A stretch of DNA of 64,000 bases, taken from positions 1 through 64,000 of the forward strand of contig JBECLA010000017.1 in assembly GCA_040235565.1 (NCBI GenBank). Reading direction: 5' to 3'. Shown piece by piece: positions 17,085-25,312 of this stretch (the first letter of the stretch is position 1; each line of letters starts with the position of its first letter). The position numbers and the translations under genes are program-made. Source of the stretch: JAHEIJ01 sp040235565. Its GTDB lineage: Bacteria; Pseudomonadota; Gammaproteobacteria; UBA6429; Thiohalophilaceae. The notes under the pieces were generated by a model, which saw nothing but the letters and a program-made list of their open reading frames with translations, searched no databases and was not told where the DNA came from.

Positions 17085-17160
17085 TGGTGGGTCGTATAGG
17101 ATTCGAACCTATGACCAATTGGTTAAAAGCCAACTGCTCTACCGACTGAGCTAACGACCC
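17085..17160 (-). tRNA. tRNA-Lys (anticodon UUU)
   Basis: The 76-base gene reads GGGTCGTTAGCTCAGTCGG... on the minus strand and ends with an encoded CCA. The anticodon loop is CTTTTAA with anticodon TTT; the seven-base acceptor stem GGGTCGT/ACGACCC and the T arm with GGTTCGAATCC are intact. The 3' 47 bases are repeated at 6471-6517, so this gene is the likely attachment site of the adjacent island. Confidence 0.97.
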
Positions 17161-17188
17161 GAAGGAAAGTGCATCAGGAAAGGCGCGC

Positions 17189-17216
17189 ATTTTACCTGAC
17201 TCAGCGGGAATCGCAA
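17189..17216 (-). promoter_or_regulatory. Promoter of tRNA-Lys with GC-rich discriminator
   Basis: On the minus strand TTGCGA (17216-17211) and TAAAAT (17194-17189) are 16 bases apart and followed by GCGCGCC. A GC-rich discriminator next to the start is typical of stringently controlled stable-RNA promoters. The tRNA begins about 28 bases downstream of the -10. Confidence 0.6.
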
Positions 17217-17243
17217 GCCCCACCGGGTCAGGTAATCAAGGAC

Positions 17244-18515
17244 TTAGATAGCTTCCAGCCGACGCATACTACCTGGTAGTAGTTTGAAATCCACCAGGGC
17301 GGTGACGAACGCTTTGGCAAAGCTTGCCTCGCTTTCGTAGACCATTTTGTAGTACTGGATTTTCATGGTCATGGCGCTGCCAAAGACGATCCCCACAAAG
17401 GCCAGGAAGGAACCCATGGCCAGAGTGGATATACCGGTAATCCCCTGACCGATGGTGCAGCCCAGTGCCAGAACACCGCCAACTCCCATCAGGATGCCGC
17501 CGATCAGGTGGGTCAGGAAATCCTTGAAGTTCACGAACCATTCAAGCCGGAAGCCCTTGGAAACCACCGCCCAGGCGAAGGAACCCAGGATCACACCCAG
17601 CACCGCCATCAGGCCAAAGGTCACATAGGCCGGGTTGAATTCCTGCACCGTGTAACGCAGGGTCTGGCCAACCGGGTTGATGAAGGTGAAGGATTGCACA
17701 CCCACATCACGTGGTCGAGCCACATCACCGCTCTGCAAAAAATCCCAGTTGCCGGGGTTGGTATATTGGGTCCAGCTATACATTTCGCCGTCGGCATTGA
17801 TAGTCACCAGACTGCCGGTGGCATACCAGGCCCCGATGACGGCCAGGCCGACCACCACACCCGCCAGTTTGTTATCAAAACTGCTGCGAAAATCGGCCGA
17901 CTTGAAGACGAACCACAACATCAGCGCCGCCACAATGAGGCCGATCACCGTGCGGGTGGTGCCAATATCCATTCCCATTGTATTACCCACCACGCTGCCC
18001 AGGTCCTGCCCGCTAGCCAGAGTAGCAGTGGTCGGATTGGTCCAGGGATAAAACAGTTCGGAATATAACGTCTTGTCCGTGCCCGGGAAGGGATTGAGCA
18101 TGAAATAGGCACAGATGGCGATCATGATAAACACCAGAATGGATTTGAGATTACCGCCACCAATGCGGATCAGGGTTTTATTCCCACAACCACTGCCGAG
18201 GGTCATTCCCACGCCGAAAATGATGCCGCCCAGAATGTACTCGAGCCAGGCAAAATTGCTGCCGCGATAGGGTGGCAGGGTCTGATCAACACTCATCACC
18301 CCGCTGGCTTCCAGCACAATCACGCCGATCAGGGCCACGGCCATGGCAAGAATCCAGGCACGGATCCGGCCGCTGTCACCCATATTCACTAAATCCGATA
18401 CCGCACCCATGGTGCAGAAATTGGTCTTGTTGACCACAGCGCCCATGACAAATGCGATGCCGAATACGGTCAGCAACACCGTCTGATGGGCGGATGCAAA
18501 GTCTTCAAAAATCAT
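17244..18515 (-). CDS. tsuA: YeeE/YedE (TsuA)-family thiosulfate transporter
   Basis: An inner-membrane permease of 423 residues, probably importing thiosulfate or a related sulfur compound. It has the internal repeat and about ten or more helices of the YeeE/YedE family. The three conserved cysteine sites known to relay thiosulfate in characterised TsuA are present: KTNFCTMG (near residue 34), GSGCGNKTL (near 109) and LGCTIGQG in the second half. A hydrophilic loop of about 90 residues splits the two halves and makes it longer than the shortest family members. A GAGG site precedes ATG 18515. No TusA-like partner adjoins it. The specific substrate is inferred from the family. Confidence 0.88.
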   Translation of the reverse strand: MIFEDFASAHQTVLLTVFGIAFVMGAVVNKTNFCTMGAVSDLVNMGDSGRIRAWILAMAVALIGVIVLEASGVMSVDQTLPPYRGSNFAWLEYILGGIIFGVGMTLGSGCGNKTLIRIGGGNLKSILVFIMIAICAYFMLNPFPGTDKTLYSELFYPWTNPTTATLASGQDLGSVVGNTMGMDIGTTRTVIGLIVAALMLWFVFKSADFRSSFDNKLAGVVVGLAVIGAWYATGSLVTINADGEMYSWTQYTNPGNWDFLQSGDVARPRDVGVQSFTFINPVGQTLRYTVQEFNPAYVTFGLMAVLGVILGSFAWAVVSKGFRLEWFVNFKDFLTHLIGGILMGVGGVLALGCTIGQGITGISTLAMGSFLAFVGIVFGSAMTMKIQYYKMVYESEASFAKAFVTALVDFKLLPGSMRRLEAI

Positions 18516-18740
18516 GACTCAACCTCGTAATAATCATTTTGTAATGTTGCCCCCTGTGCGATGCAAACGGGGGTCTGGAATCAGCGACTTGTTTCGCCCT
18601 CTCAGCGAGCGGTAATAAGCAAGGGAGGCATTCTACGAGCTTTAATCTCCGTGTGCCAGCCATCGGGGTCGTTTTGGCATCAGGGCACTGCGAAGTGCAA
18701 TGGTAAATCAGAAGTGACTGATATTACAGGAATATTTCAG

Positions 18741-19415
18741 TCACCGGGGGTGATAACGGGTCGGATCAGTCACCCCGGCGGCCTCGAAACCGGCGGCTCG
18801 CAAGCGGCAGGCATCGCATCGCCCACAGGCCTGACCTTGTGGATCGGGATCATAGCAGGAGATGGTATTAGCATATTCCACCCCCAGACGTACCCCCTGC
18901 TGGATGATCTCCGCTTTGCTGAGGTGAATCAAAGGGGTCTCGATCCGGATCGGGTGACCTTCCACCCCGGCTTTGGTGGCCAGCCGTGCCAGACTGGTAA
19001 AGGCTTCGATAAATTCCGGCCGGCAATCCGGGTAGCCGGAATAATCGACCGCATTGACGCCGATAAAGATGGCTTCGGCCTCCAGCACCTCCGCCCAGGC
19101 CAGGGCGAGGGCCAGAAACACCGTATTGCGTGCCGGCACATAGGTCACGGGAATCCCTTCGGTGGGCTGCTGCGGGACGGCAATATTGGCGTCCGTCAGG
19201 GCCGAGCCACCAATGTCGTCCAGATTCAGGGTGATGATTTTATGCTCCACCACCCCGGCTGCCCCGGCGACCTTGCGGGCCGCGTCCAGTTCACAGCGAT
19301 GGCGCTGGCCATAGTCAAAGCTCAGCGCGTAACAGGTATAGCCCTGCTCCAGCGCCATGGCCAGAGCCGTGGCGGAATCGAGACCACCGGAAACGAGAAC
19401 AACCGCTTTTTTCAT
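18741..19415 (-). CDS. queC: 7-cyano-7-deazaguanine synthase QueC
   Basis: Converts 7-carboxy-7-deazaguanine to preQ0 with ATP and ammonia in queuosine biosynthesis. The 224-residue protein has the PP-loop motif SGGLDS at residues 9-14 and a C-terminal four-cysteine zinc site (SCYDP...CGRCDAC). Length and both motifs are those of intact QueC. It lies 51 bp downstream of queE on the same strand, at the end of the Tol-Pal block, an arrangement widespread in gammaproteobacteria. Confidence 0.97.
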   Translation of the reverse strand: MKKAVVLVSGGLDSATALAMALEQGYTCYALSFDYGQRHRCELDAARKVAGAAGVVEHKIITLNLDDIGGSALTDANIAVPQQPTEGIPVTYVPARNTVFLALALAWAEVLEAEAIFIGVNAVDYSGYPDCRPEFIEAFTSLARLATKAGVEGHPIRIETPLIHLSKAEIIQQGVRLGVEYANTISCYDPDPQGQACGRCDACRLRAAGFEAAGVTDPTRYHPR

Positions 19416-19466
19416 AATCGCAAGGTTAACGGGGCGCAGACAGACGTGGCAAGTGAAGGGGCCGGA

Positions 19467-20141
19467 TCACCGACCCGGTTCATTGCCCCACAGCAGTTTA
19501 TGCAACTGGAGCTGGAAGCGGACCGGTAGTTGATCCGCCAGAATCCAGTCGGCAAGTTGGCGGGGATCAAGCTGATCCTGGACCGGTGAAAACAATACTT
19601 CGCATTTGTCCGCCAGGGCATGTTGCTTGACCAGGGCCACGGCCCAGTCGTAGTCCTGACGATCGCAGAGCACAAATTTGATCTGATCCTGTGCCTGTAA
19701 ATGCTGCAGATTGCTGTAAAGATTTCTGGCCGCTTCGCCGGAACCGGGGGTTTTCAGATCCATTACCTTGATGACCCGCGGATCAACGCTACTGACATCC
19801 AGTGCCCCGGACGTTTCCAGTGACACTTCATAGCCGGCATCACACAGGCGCGATAACAAATCGAGACAGGGTTTCTGCGCCAGCGGCTCGCCCCCGGTGA
19901 CGGTGACATGACGAGCACGGTAGCGACCGACTTCCTGCAGAATATCTTCCAGGCTATACCACTCGCCGCCCTGGAAGGCGTAGGTAGTATCGCAGTAACC
20001 GCAACGCAAGGGGCAACCGGTGAGGCGAATGAATACCGTCGGCCAACCGACACTGCGAGCCTCACCCTGCAGGGAATAAAAGATTTCAGTGATCCGTAGC
20101 CGGTCGCCGGTTTTCGTTTCCGACTTGCCGCTACGGCTCAT
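19467..20141 (-). CDS. queE: 7-carboxy-7-deazaguanine synthase QueE
   Basis: Radical SAM enzyme that contracts 6-carboxy-tetrahydropterin to 7-carboxy-7-deazaguanine, the step before QueC. In the 224 residues the cluster motif is CPLRCGYC (near residues 43-50), preceded by the substrate-binding start FYSLQGEA and followed by VTGGEPL. It begins three bases after the cpoB stop, so it probably shares the transcript. The C-terminus is ordinary for the proteobacterial form. Confidence 0.96.
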   Translation of the reverse strand: MSRSGKSETKTGDRLRITEIFYSLQGEARSVGWPTVFIRLTGCPLRCGYCDTTYAFQGGEWYSLEDILQEVGRYRARHVTVTGGEPLAQKPCLDLLSRLCDAGYEVSLETSGALDVSSVDPRVIKVMDLKTPGSGEAARNLYSNLQHLQAQDQIKFVLCDRQDYDWAVALVKQHALADKCEVLFSPVQDQLDPRQLADWILADQLPVRFQLQLHKLLWGNEPGR

Positions 20142-20144
20142 GCG

Positions 20145-20948
20145 TCAGTTTCCGCCTTTAAGACGGATCTTTTTTAACAAATTCTGGGCCTGGCCCGCTT
20201 CCGTGGTACCCGGATAGGATTTAATCAGTTGTTCCAGGCTGGCCTGTGCGGCCTTGTTGTTTTTCAGTTCGTATTCACTGTAACCGATCTTCAACATCGC
20301 CTCGGCCAGTTTGGGACTTTGTGGATATTTATTGATCAGTGTTTTGTAATCCTTAATCGCCTGCTTGAAATCACCCTGGGCATAACTCGCCTCACCTAAC
20401 CAGTATTGGGCGATATGGGCATAACGGCCATCGGGATATTTTTTCAGGAAGTCACGGAATGCAACCGTCGCCTTGTCATAGCGTAATTCACGTAACAGAT
20501 TAAACGCATCCTGATAGGCTTGTTGTTCACCTTCCAGCACGGTGGGTGCCGTGGTAATGGCCCCGGCGGTCGCTGCACTGGTTGCGGCTTGCGTTGCGGG
20601 AGCTGCCTGGCCACCCCCGGGGGCAACAGCGGCAGTCCCGCCGGGGACATTGCGTTCGAGTTGCAGCAAGCGACGATCGATATCGATATACAAATCACGT
20701 TGACGTTGTTTCAACTCCTGCAGGGCGTGCAGTTGTTCCTCATTCTGGCCCTGCAAACGCTGCAGTTCGGCTTGCAGACTTTCCACCTTGAGCATCAGGT
20801 CCACCAGGCCCTGACTGTTGAGTAACTTTTCTATCCGGGCCAGTCGCTGGTCAACGCTCATCTTGCCGGTATCCTGCGCGATAGTCGTGCCGGTAAGGGC
20901 AAGCCCTGTCAGCACGGCAAACACGGTTCTACTGATCATTCGTTGCAT
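20145..20948 (-). CDS. cpoB: Cell division coordinator CpoB (YbgF)
   Basis: Periplasmic protein that binds TolA and links outer-membrane constriction to septal peptidoglycan synthesis. The 267-residue chain has a signal peptide ending TTIA-Q, a coiled coil at about residues 30-95 (trimerisation), an Ala/Gly/Pro/Thr-rich linker to about 135 and three TPR repeats to the end (AYQDAFNLLRELRYDKA, PQSPKLAEAMLKIGYSEY and others). It is the last gene of the Tol-Pal operon, two bases after pal. Confidence 0.95.
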   Translation of the reverse strand: MQRMISRTVFAVLTGLALTGTTIAQDTGKMSVDQRLARIEKLLNSQGLVDLMLKVESLQAELQRLQGQNEEQLHALQELKQRQRDLYIDIDRRLLQLERNVPGGTAAVAPGGGQAAPATQAATSAATAGAITTAPTVLEGEQQAYQDAFNLLRELRYDKATVAFRDFLKKYPDGRYAHIAQYWLGEASYAQGDFKQAIKDYKTLINKYPQSPKLAEAMLKIGYSEYELKNNKAAQASLEQLIKSYPGTTEAGQAQNLLKKIRLKGGN

Positions 20949-20950
20949 GA

Positions 20951-21475
20951 TTAATACCCGGAATAGAGAAATTCTACCCGGCGGTTCAATCGCCAGGCTT
21001 CTTCATCGTGTCCCAGTGCCACCGGCCTTTCTTCCCCGAAACTGATCACCTGGATCTGGTTTTGCCCTACGCCTTGTAACACCAGCAGTTGTTCCACAGC
21101 CTTGGCACGACGTTCCCCCAGGGCGAGATTATATTCGCGGGTGCCTCGTTCATCGGCATGCCCTTCAAGCACCACGGCGACATCCGGGTTACTGGACAGC
21201 AAGCGCGCGTGAGCGTTAATAGTGTCACGATCCTCCATGCTGATCTCCACGCTATCGAGCGGGAAATACACCACCCGCTTCGCCACCGGGCTATTGGGAT
21301 CATCCAGGGCGGTAATGTCCAGTGGGCCGCCTTCCACCACCCCATAACGACCTTCTTGCTCCGCCTGGGTGGCTTGTTCGCCTTCTTCGCCTGGTTCCTT
21401 GACCGGTTTGAACTGGCAGCCACTCAAGCCGATCACCAGGCCGGCAAGCAAAATAGTGATTAATGACTTGCGCAT
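20951..21475 (-). CDS. pal: Peptidoglycan-associated lipoprotein Pal
   Basis: Outer-membrane lipoprotein that binds peptidoglycan and TolB. A lipobox LSGC (Cys20) ends the signal. The OmpA-like domain spans about residues 70-174 with the diaminopimelate-binding block VVLEGHADERGTREYNLALG. The linker is acidic. Total length of 174 is normal. It lies between tolB and cpoB. Confidence 0.97.
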   Translation of the reverse strand: MRKSLITILLAGLVIGLSGCQFKPVKEPGEEGEQATQAEQEGRYGVVEGGPLDITALDDPNSPVAKRVVYFPLDSVEISMEDRDTINAHARLLSSNPDVAVVLEGHADERGTREYNLALGERRAKAVEQLLVLQGVGQNQIQVISFGEERPVALGHDEEAWRLNRRVEFLYSGY

Positions 21476-21509
21476 TCTGTGCTCCTTGGGTTACTCGTGT
21501 CTCTGTTTG

Positions 21510-22823
21510 TTATTGACGGGATTTGAATGGCGACCACGCCGGTTCCCGCACATCACCGGTCCGCAGACTCAGGCGTTGTTGTGAGCGGCCATCCACCGAT
21601 ACCGCAGCCAGTACGCCGCGGTAATTATCTTCGGTAGCATAGATAATCATACTACCATTCGGCGAAAAACTTGGCGATTCGTCCAGCCGGGCATCGGTCA
21701 GGATACGGAAATGACCGGCTTTAAGATCCTGCACTGCAATCCGGTAACGCCCTTTTTCCCGGTGCACCATCGCCAGGTAACGCCCATCCGGTGATACTGC
21801 GCCACGGGCATTATATCCGCCTTCAAACGTCAAGCGCTTTGCGCGTCCGGTCGCACCCTGTGCATTGACGGCGACACGGTATAATTGCGGAGATCCACCC
21901 CGATCGGAGGTGAACACGATAGCGTTACCATCCGGCATCCAGGCGGGTTCGGTATCAATGGCATAATGCCGCGTCACTCGGCTCAGCTTCTTGGTTGCCA
22001 GATCCAGGATATATATTTCCGGATTACCATCTTTCGACAAGGTCAGCGCCAGCTTACTGCCATCCGGGGAAAAAACCGGGGCGCTGTTAATCCCCTGAAA
22101 TGCCACTATCCGCTCAAACTGCCGTGTCACGATGTTCTGGATATAGATTTCCGGCCGGCCCCGACTGAACGACACATACACCAGGCGCTGTCCATCCGGC
22201 GCCCAACTGGGTGACATCAGGGGATGTTTGGATTCATACACGATCTGTTCATTATGGCCATCGGAATCGGCCACCGCGAGACGATAACTTTTTTCCTTTT
22301 TGGCGTTCTGGGTAACGGTGACATAGGCGATACGGGTATCAAACGCGCCGGGCTGACCGGTGATGGTCTTGTAGATAATGTCACTGATCTGGTGCGCGGT
22401 GCGTCGCAGATCCGCCTTGCGACTGCGAAAGCTGTAACCGGCCAACTGGGTCTGTTTATAAACATCCAGTAACTGAAATTGAATCTGATAAGTATCATCA
22501 GGCATCGCCTGCATGCGTCCTACCACCAGATGATCCACATTCAGGGCTCGCCAGTTGGTATAGTTTACCTGCTTCGCATCATGCGGTCGGGCCACCAGAT
22601 CCTGTTCCGGCAAGGGCTGGAAAAACCCGCTGCGTTGCAGATCGGCGGCGACAATGGCATGCATGTGTTGCGGCGGCGCACCATTGCCGACCCAGGCAAA
22701 GGGCACGATGGCAATGGGTGATGCACCACTGACGCCCTGGGTAATTTCAATCGTTAATACCGCGTGTGACGGACTGACCAAAGCCAGACTTAATGTCACG
22801 ATAGCCAATATTTTTTTCAACAT
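21510..22823 (-). CDS. tolB: Tol-Pal system beta-propeller TolB
   Basis: Periplasmic partner of Pal and TolA. The 437 residues start with a signal peptide ending PSHA-V, then the N-terminal alpha/beta domain (to about residue 165) and a six-bladed propeller with repeated PSWAPDGQRLVYVS, PVFSPDGSKLALTL, PAWMPDGNAIVFTS and similar blades. Intact, in the usual operon position between tolA and pal. Confidence 0.97.
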   Translation of the reverse strand: MLKKILAIVTLSLALVSPSHAVLTIEITQGVSGASPIAIVPFAWVGNGAPPQHMHAIVAADLQRSGFFQPLPEQDLVARPHDAKQVNYTNWRALNVDHLVVGRMQAMPDDTYQIQFQLLDVYKQTQLAGYSFRSRKADLRRTAHQISDIIYKTITGQPGAFDTRIAYVTVTQNAKKEKSYRLAVADSDGHNEQIVYESKHPLMSPSWAPDGQRLVYVSFSRGRPEIYIQNIVTRQFERIVAFQGINSAPVFSPDGSKLALTLSKDGNPEIYILDLATKKLSRVTRHYAIDTEPAWMPDGNAIVFTSDRGGSPQLYRVAVNAQGATGRAKRLTFEGGYNARGAVSPDGRYLAMVHREKGRYRIAVQDLKAGHFRILTDARLDESPSFSPNGSMIIYATEDNYRGVLAAVSVDGRSQQRLSLRTGDVREPAWSPFKSRQ

Positions 22824-22836
22824 ACCCTGGTCTCAC

Positions 22837-23727
22837 TCATATTCGATCACGTGGCTCAAATTGAAACACGAGTTCCCGAAACTCTTCAAATAACCCGGAT
22901 TCCACCGCTGGCACCGATAACGGTGCGGCACGATACACCGCCTTTTCCACCGAGTTATCAAACGTCGCATCGCCGCTACTTTTCACAATCTGCACGTCGA
23001 TCACGTCACCGCTTGGTATCAACCTGACCTTTACCTCGCACATCAGATCCGGGGTGGCAGTTGCCGGAATATTCCAGTGTCGCGTAATTTCCTGCTTGAT
23101 TAAACTTGTATATTTCGCGATCTCTGACTGTTGTACCCGGCGTCGCGCCTCTGCCTCGCGTGCCAGGCGTTCGGCCTCCTGCTGCTTTTGCTGTTCCGCC
23201 TCCTGGCGGGCGATTTCCGCTTTGAGCGCTTCCTGGCGCTCTTTTTCCTTACGCTCCTGTTCCAGTTTGGCCAGGCGGGCTTCCTCTTCCTTGCGTTTGC
23301 GTTCGGCTTCCAGGCGTTGCTTTTCCGCAGCCTCTTGCGCTTTACGCTTCTTTTCCAGTTCGGCCAGGCGTTGCTTTTCCGCCGCCTCCCGCTCCTTGCG
23401 CTTCCTGGCTTCCTCTAGCCGTTTCTTTTCTTCCGCAGCACGTTTTTGCTTGAGTTCTTCCTTACGCCGCGCTTCCTGCAACTTGGCTTCACGTGCCTTG
23501 CGTGCCGCATCCCGTTTGCGTTGTTCCGCCGCCTTGATCCGATCCTGTTCGGCCTGAATAACTTTTTCATCAACCGCTTCCGCTTCGATGATTTCCTGCG
23601 GTGGACCGGGTGGCGCCACGGGTGCTTCGCTGAACCGGATACTCACCACCAGAATCACCACAAACAATAAATGAGCAATGACGGCGCCTAGAAAAGCGCG
23701 GGGATGTTTACGAATCGCCTGCCACAT
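22837..23727 (-). CDS. tolA: Tol-Pal energy-transducing protein TolA
   Basis: Spans the periplasm and passes proton-motive energy from TolQR to TolB-Pal. The 296 residues comprise one N-terminal helix (about 13-33), a long Lys/Glu/Ala/Arg-rich helical rod (about 45-200), and a C-terminal domain with ITRHWNIPATATPDLMCEVKV and the terminal AVESGLFEEFRELVFQF. The rod is formed by imprecise AEEKKR- and AEKQR-type repeats, as usual. Three bases separate it from tolR. Confidence 0.95.
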   Translation of the reverse strand: MWQAIRKHPRAFLGAVIAHLLFVVILVVSIRFSEAPVAPPGPPQEIIEAEAVDEKVIQAEQDRIKAAEQRKRDAARKAREAKLQEARRKEELKQKRAAEEKKRLEEARKRKEREAAEKQRLAELEKKRKAQEAAEKQRLEAERKRKEEEARLAKLEQERKEKERQEALKAEIARQEAEQQKQQEAERLAREAEARRRVQQSEIAKYTSLIKQEITRHWNIPATATPDLMCEVKVRLIPSGDVIDVQIVKSSGDATFDNSVEKAVYRAAPLSVPAVESGLFEEFRELVFQFEPRDRI

Positions 23728-23729
23728 CT

Positions 23730-24173
23730 TTACTTCGCAGTATCCGGTAACTTCGTTACCAATCCTACGTGTTCCACGCCGGACTCTTTCAACAAGGCCA
23801 TCACATGCACCACTTCACCATAAGGTACATTACGATCACCTTTGACATACACGGTATTATCCTGGCGATGCCGTAATACCGCCTTGATACGCGCCGTCAG
23901 GTTGTCGGCAGCTACCGGCTGATCGGGTTTATCACCGATGTTCAAAAAAAACCGACCCTGCTTGTCGACCGAAACAATGAGCGGTTCCTGGCCCTTGGTT
24001 TCGATATTCCGTGATGCAGCCTGCGGCAATTCGACTTTTACCCCCTGCGTCAGTAACGGGGCGGTCACCATGAAAATGACCAGCAACACCAGCATCACAT
24101 CGATATAGGGTACGACATTGATTTCCGACATGCGTTTGCGTCGCACCCGCCCACCGGGTTGATACACACTCAT
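23730..24173 (-). CDS. tolR: Tol-Pal proton-channel subunit TolR
   Basis: With TolQ forms the proton channel that energises TolA. The 147-residue ExbD/TolR-family protein has the N-terminal basic patch, INVVPYIDVMLVLLVIFMV with the channel aspartate, and the periplasmic dimerisation domain to the end (GEVVHVMALLKESGVEHVGL). It overlaps tolQ by four bases. Confidence 0.97.
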   Translation of the reverse strand: MSVYQPGGRVRRKRMSEINVVPYIDVMLVLLVIFMVTAPLLTQGVKVELPQAASRNIETKGQEPLIVSVDKQGRFFLNIGDKPDQPVAADNLTARIKAVLRHRQDNTVYVKGDRNVPYGEVVHVMALLKESGVEHVGLVTKLPDTAK

Positions 24174-24865
24174 GCGGCAGCATCCTTACTGCTGATATGT
24201 GCCTGACGTTGCAAGATGGTGGAAAACTCTTCCGCAAAAATATCGTAGTGATTGATCAGGCGTTCCACGTCATTGGAATACCGGTTATAGGCGATCACTG
24301 CCGGAATTGCGGCAAACAAACCCATCGCCGTGGCAATCAGGGCTTCGGCAATACCCGGTGCCACCGAGGCAATGGTGGCCTGCTTGACCGCACCCAACGC
24401 CATAAAGGAGTTCATGATGCCCCACACGGTGCCAAACAAACCAACGTAAGGACTGGTGGAGCCCACCGTCGCCAGGAAAGACAAGTGCAATTCCAGTTTG
24501 TCGATTTCCCGGTTCATGGCAACGCGCATCGCGCGTTGTGCACCATGAATCACGGACATGGCATCGACACCGGCACTCTTGCGCAAATGGGCGAATTCAC
24601 GAAATCCGGCTTCAAAGATCGACTCCATGCCGCTGAGACTACCGCGCCGTCCTGAAATGCGTTTATACAATTCTCCGAGATCCGCGCCAGACCAGAAACG
24701 GCGTTCAAACTGATCAGCTTCGCCCCGTGCCTTTTTAATAACCGACCACTTAACAAAGATGAGGGTCCATGAAAGAAGAGAAACGACCAGCAGCAGCAAC
24801 ATGACGAGTTGCACCACAAAACTGGCATCGAGAATTAAATGAGTAACGGATAAGTCCGCTGACAC
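24170..24865 (-). CDS. tolQ: Tol-Pal proton-channel subunit TolQ
   Basis: MotA/TolQ/ExbB-family membrane protein, 231 residues with three helices (about 16-38, 135-157 and 170-192). The conserved stretch GLFGTVWGIMNSFMALG and the following helix with AEALIATAMGLFAAIPAV are intact. Works with TolR as the motor of the Tol system. Confidence 0.97.
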   Translation of the reverse strand: MSADLSVTHLILDASFVVQLVMLLLLVVSLLSWTLIFVKWSVIKKARGEADQFERRFWSGADLGELYKRISGRRGSLSGMESIFEAGFREFAHLRKSAGVDAMSVIHGAQRAMRVAMNREIDKLELHLSFLATVGSTSPYVGLFGTVWGIMNSFMALGAVKQATIASVAPGIAEALIATAMGLFAAIPAVIAYNRYSNDVERLINHYDIFAEEFSTILQRQAHISSKDAAA

Positions 24866-24868
24866 CGC

Positions 24869-25303
24869 TTATGCCCCCTGGTAAATCTGTTGTTTTATCT
24901 GTTCCGGTATGGCACAGGGTTTAAAACTATCCGGTCGCAGACTGACAATTTTGATAATCCCCTTGCATAACAAACTGTTGTCAGCGGGGCGCGTAATTTT
25001 CTGTGCAATGGTCAGACTGGCCCTTCCCTGTTCAATCAGTTCAGCACTCACCATGAGTTCATCATTGAAGCGGGCCGGTAGCAAATACTCCACCTGCACC
25101 GAGCGCACGGCAAATAAGACATCATCCTTTTCAATGAGTTCATCCTGTTCAAAGCCGAACTGGCGTAACCATTCCGTCCGTGCCCGTTCCATGTATTTGA
25201 GATAGTTGGCGTAATACACCACGCCACCGGAATCCGTATCTTCGTAATAAATCCGTATCGGCCAAAGGAACTCGTTCACGCTTCGACAACTCCCATCCAT
25301 CAT
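24869..25303 (-). CDS. ybgC: Hotdog acyl-CoA thioesterase YbgC
   Basis: Cytoplasmic 4-hydroxybenzoyl-CoA-thioesterase-like hotdog protein of the Tol-Pal operon; in other bacteria it hydrolyses short acyl-CoA or acts on acyl-ACP near phospholipid synthesis. The 144 residues contain the active-site pattern YYEDTDSGGVVYYANYLKY with the catalytic Asp near residue 22. The extra first ~10 residues suggest that translation may begin a little later than ATG 25303. Three bases before tolQ. Confidence 0.93.
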   Translation of the reverse strand: MMDGSCRSVNEFLWPIRIYYEDTDSGGVVYYANYLKYMERARTEWLRQFGFEQDELIEKDDVLFAVRSVQVEYLLPARFNDELMVSAELIEQGRASLTIAQKITRPADNSLLCKGIIKIVSLRPDSFKPCAIPEQIKQQIYQGA

Positions 25304-25312
25304 CGGGTTGCT

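Larger units (their letters stand above)
6471..17131. mobile_element. Putative tRNA-Lys-integrated genomic island without integrase
   Basis: A region of about 10.6 kb lies between the two direct 47-bp tRNA-Lys copies. With the tRNA on the minus strand, an element inserted in its 3' end would extend leftwards from the intact gene to the displaced fragment, which is what is seen. The cargo is typical of accessory DNA: a broken metal transporter, an RND metal efflux operon and a redox cassette. No integrase, excisionase, relaxase or transposase was found inside, so the element is either decayed or was moved by an enzyme encoded elsewhere. Boundaries are those of the repeats. Confidence 0.55.

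Noticed and set aside
18561..19529. Long plus-strand open frame (322 codons)
   Set aside because: It is antisense to queC, which has full motifs and operon context; the translation shows no family features.
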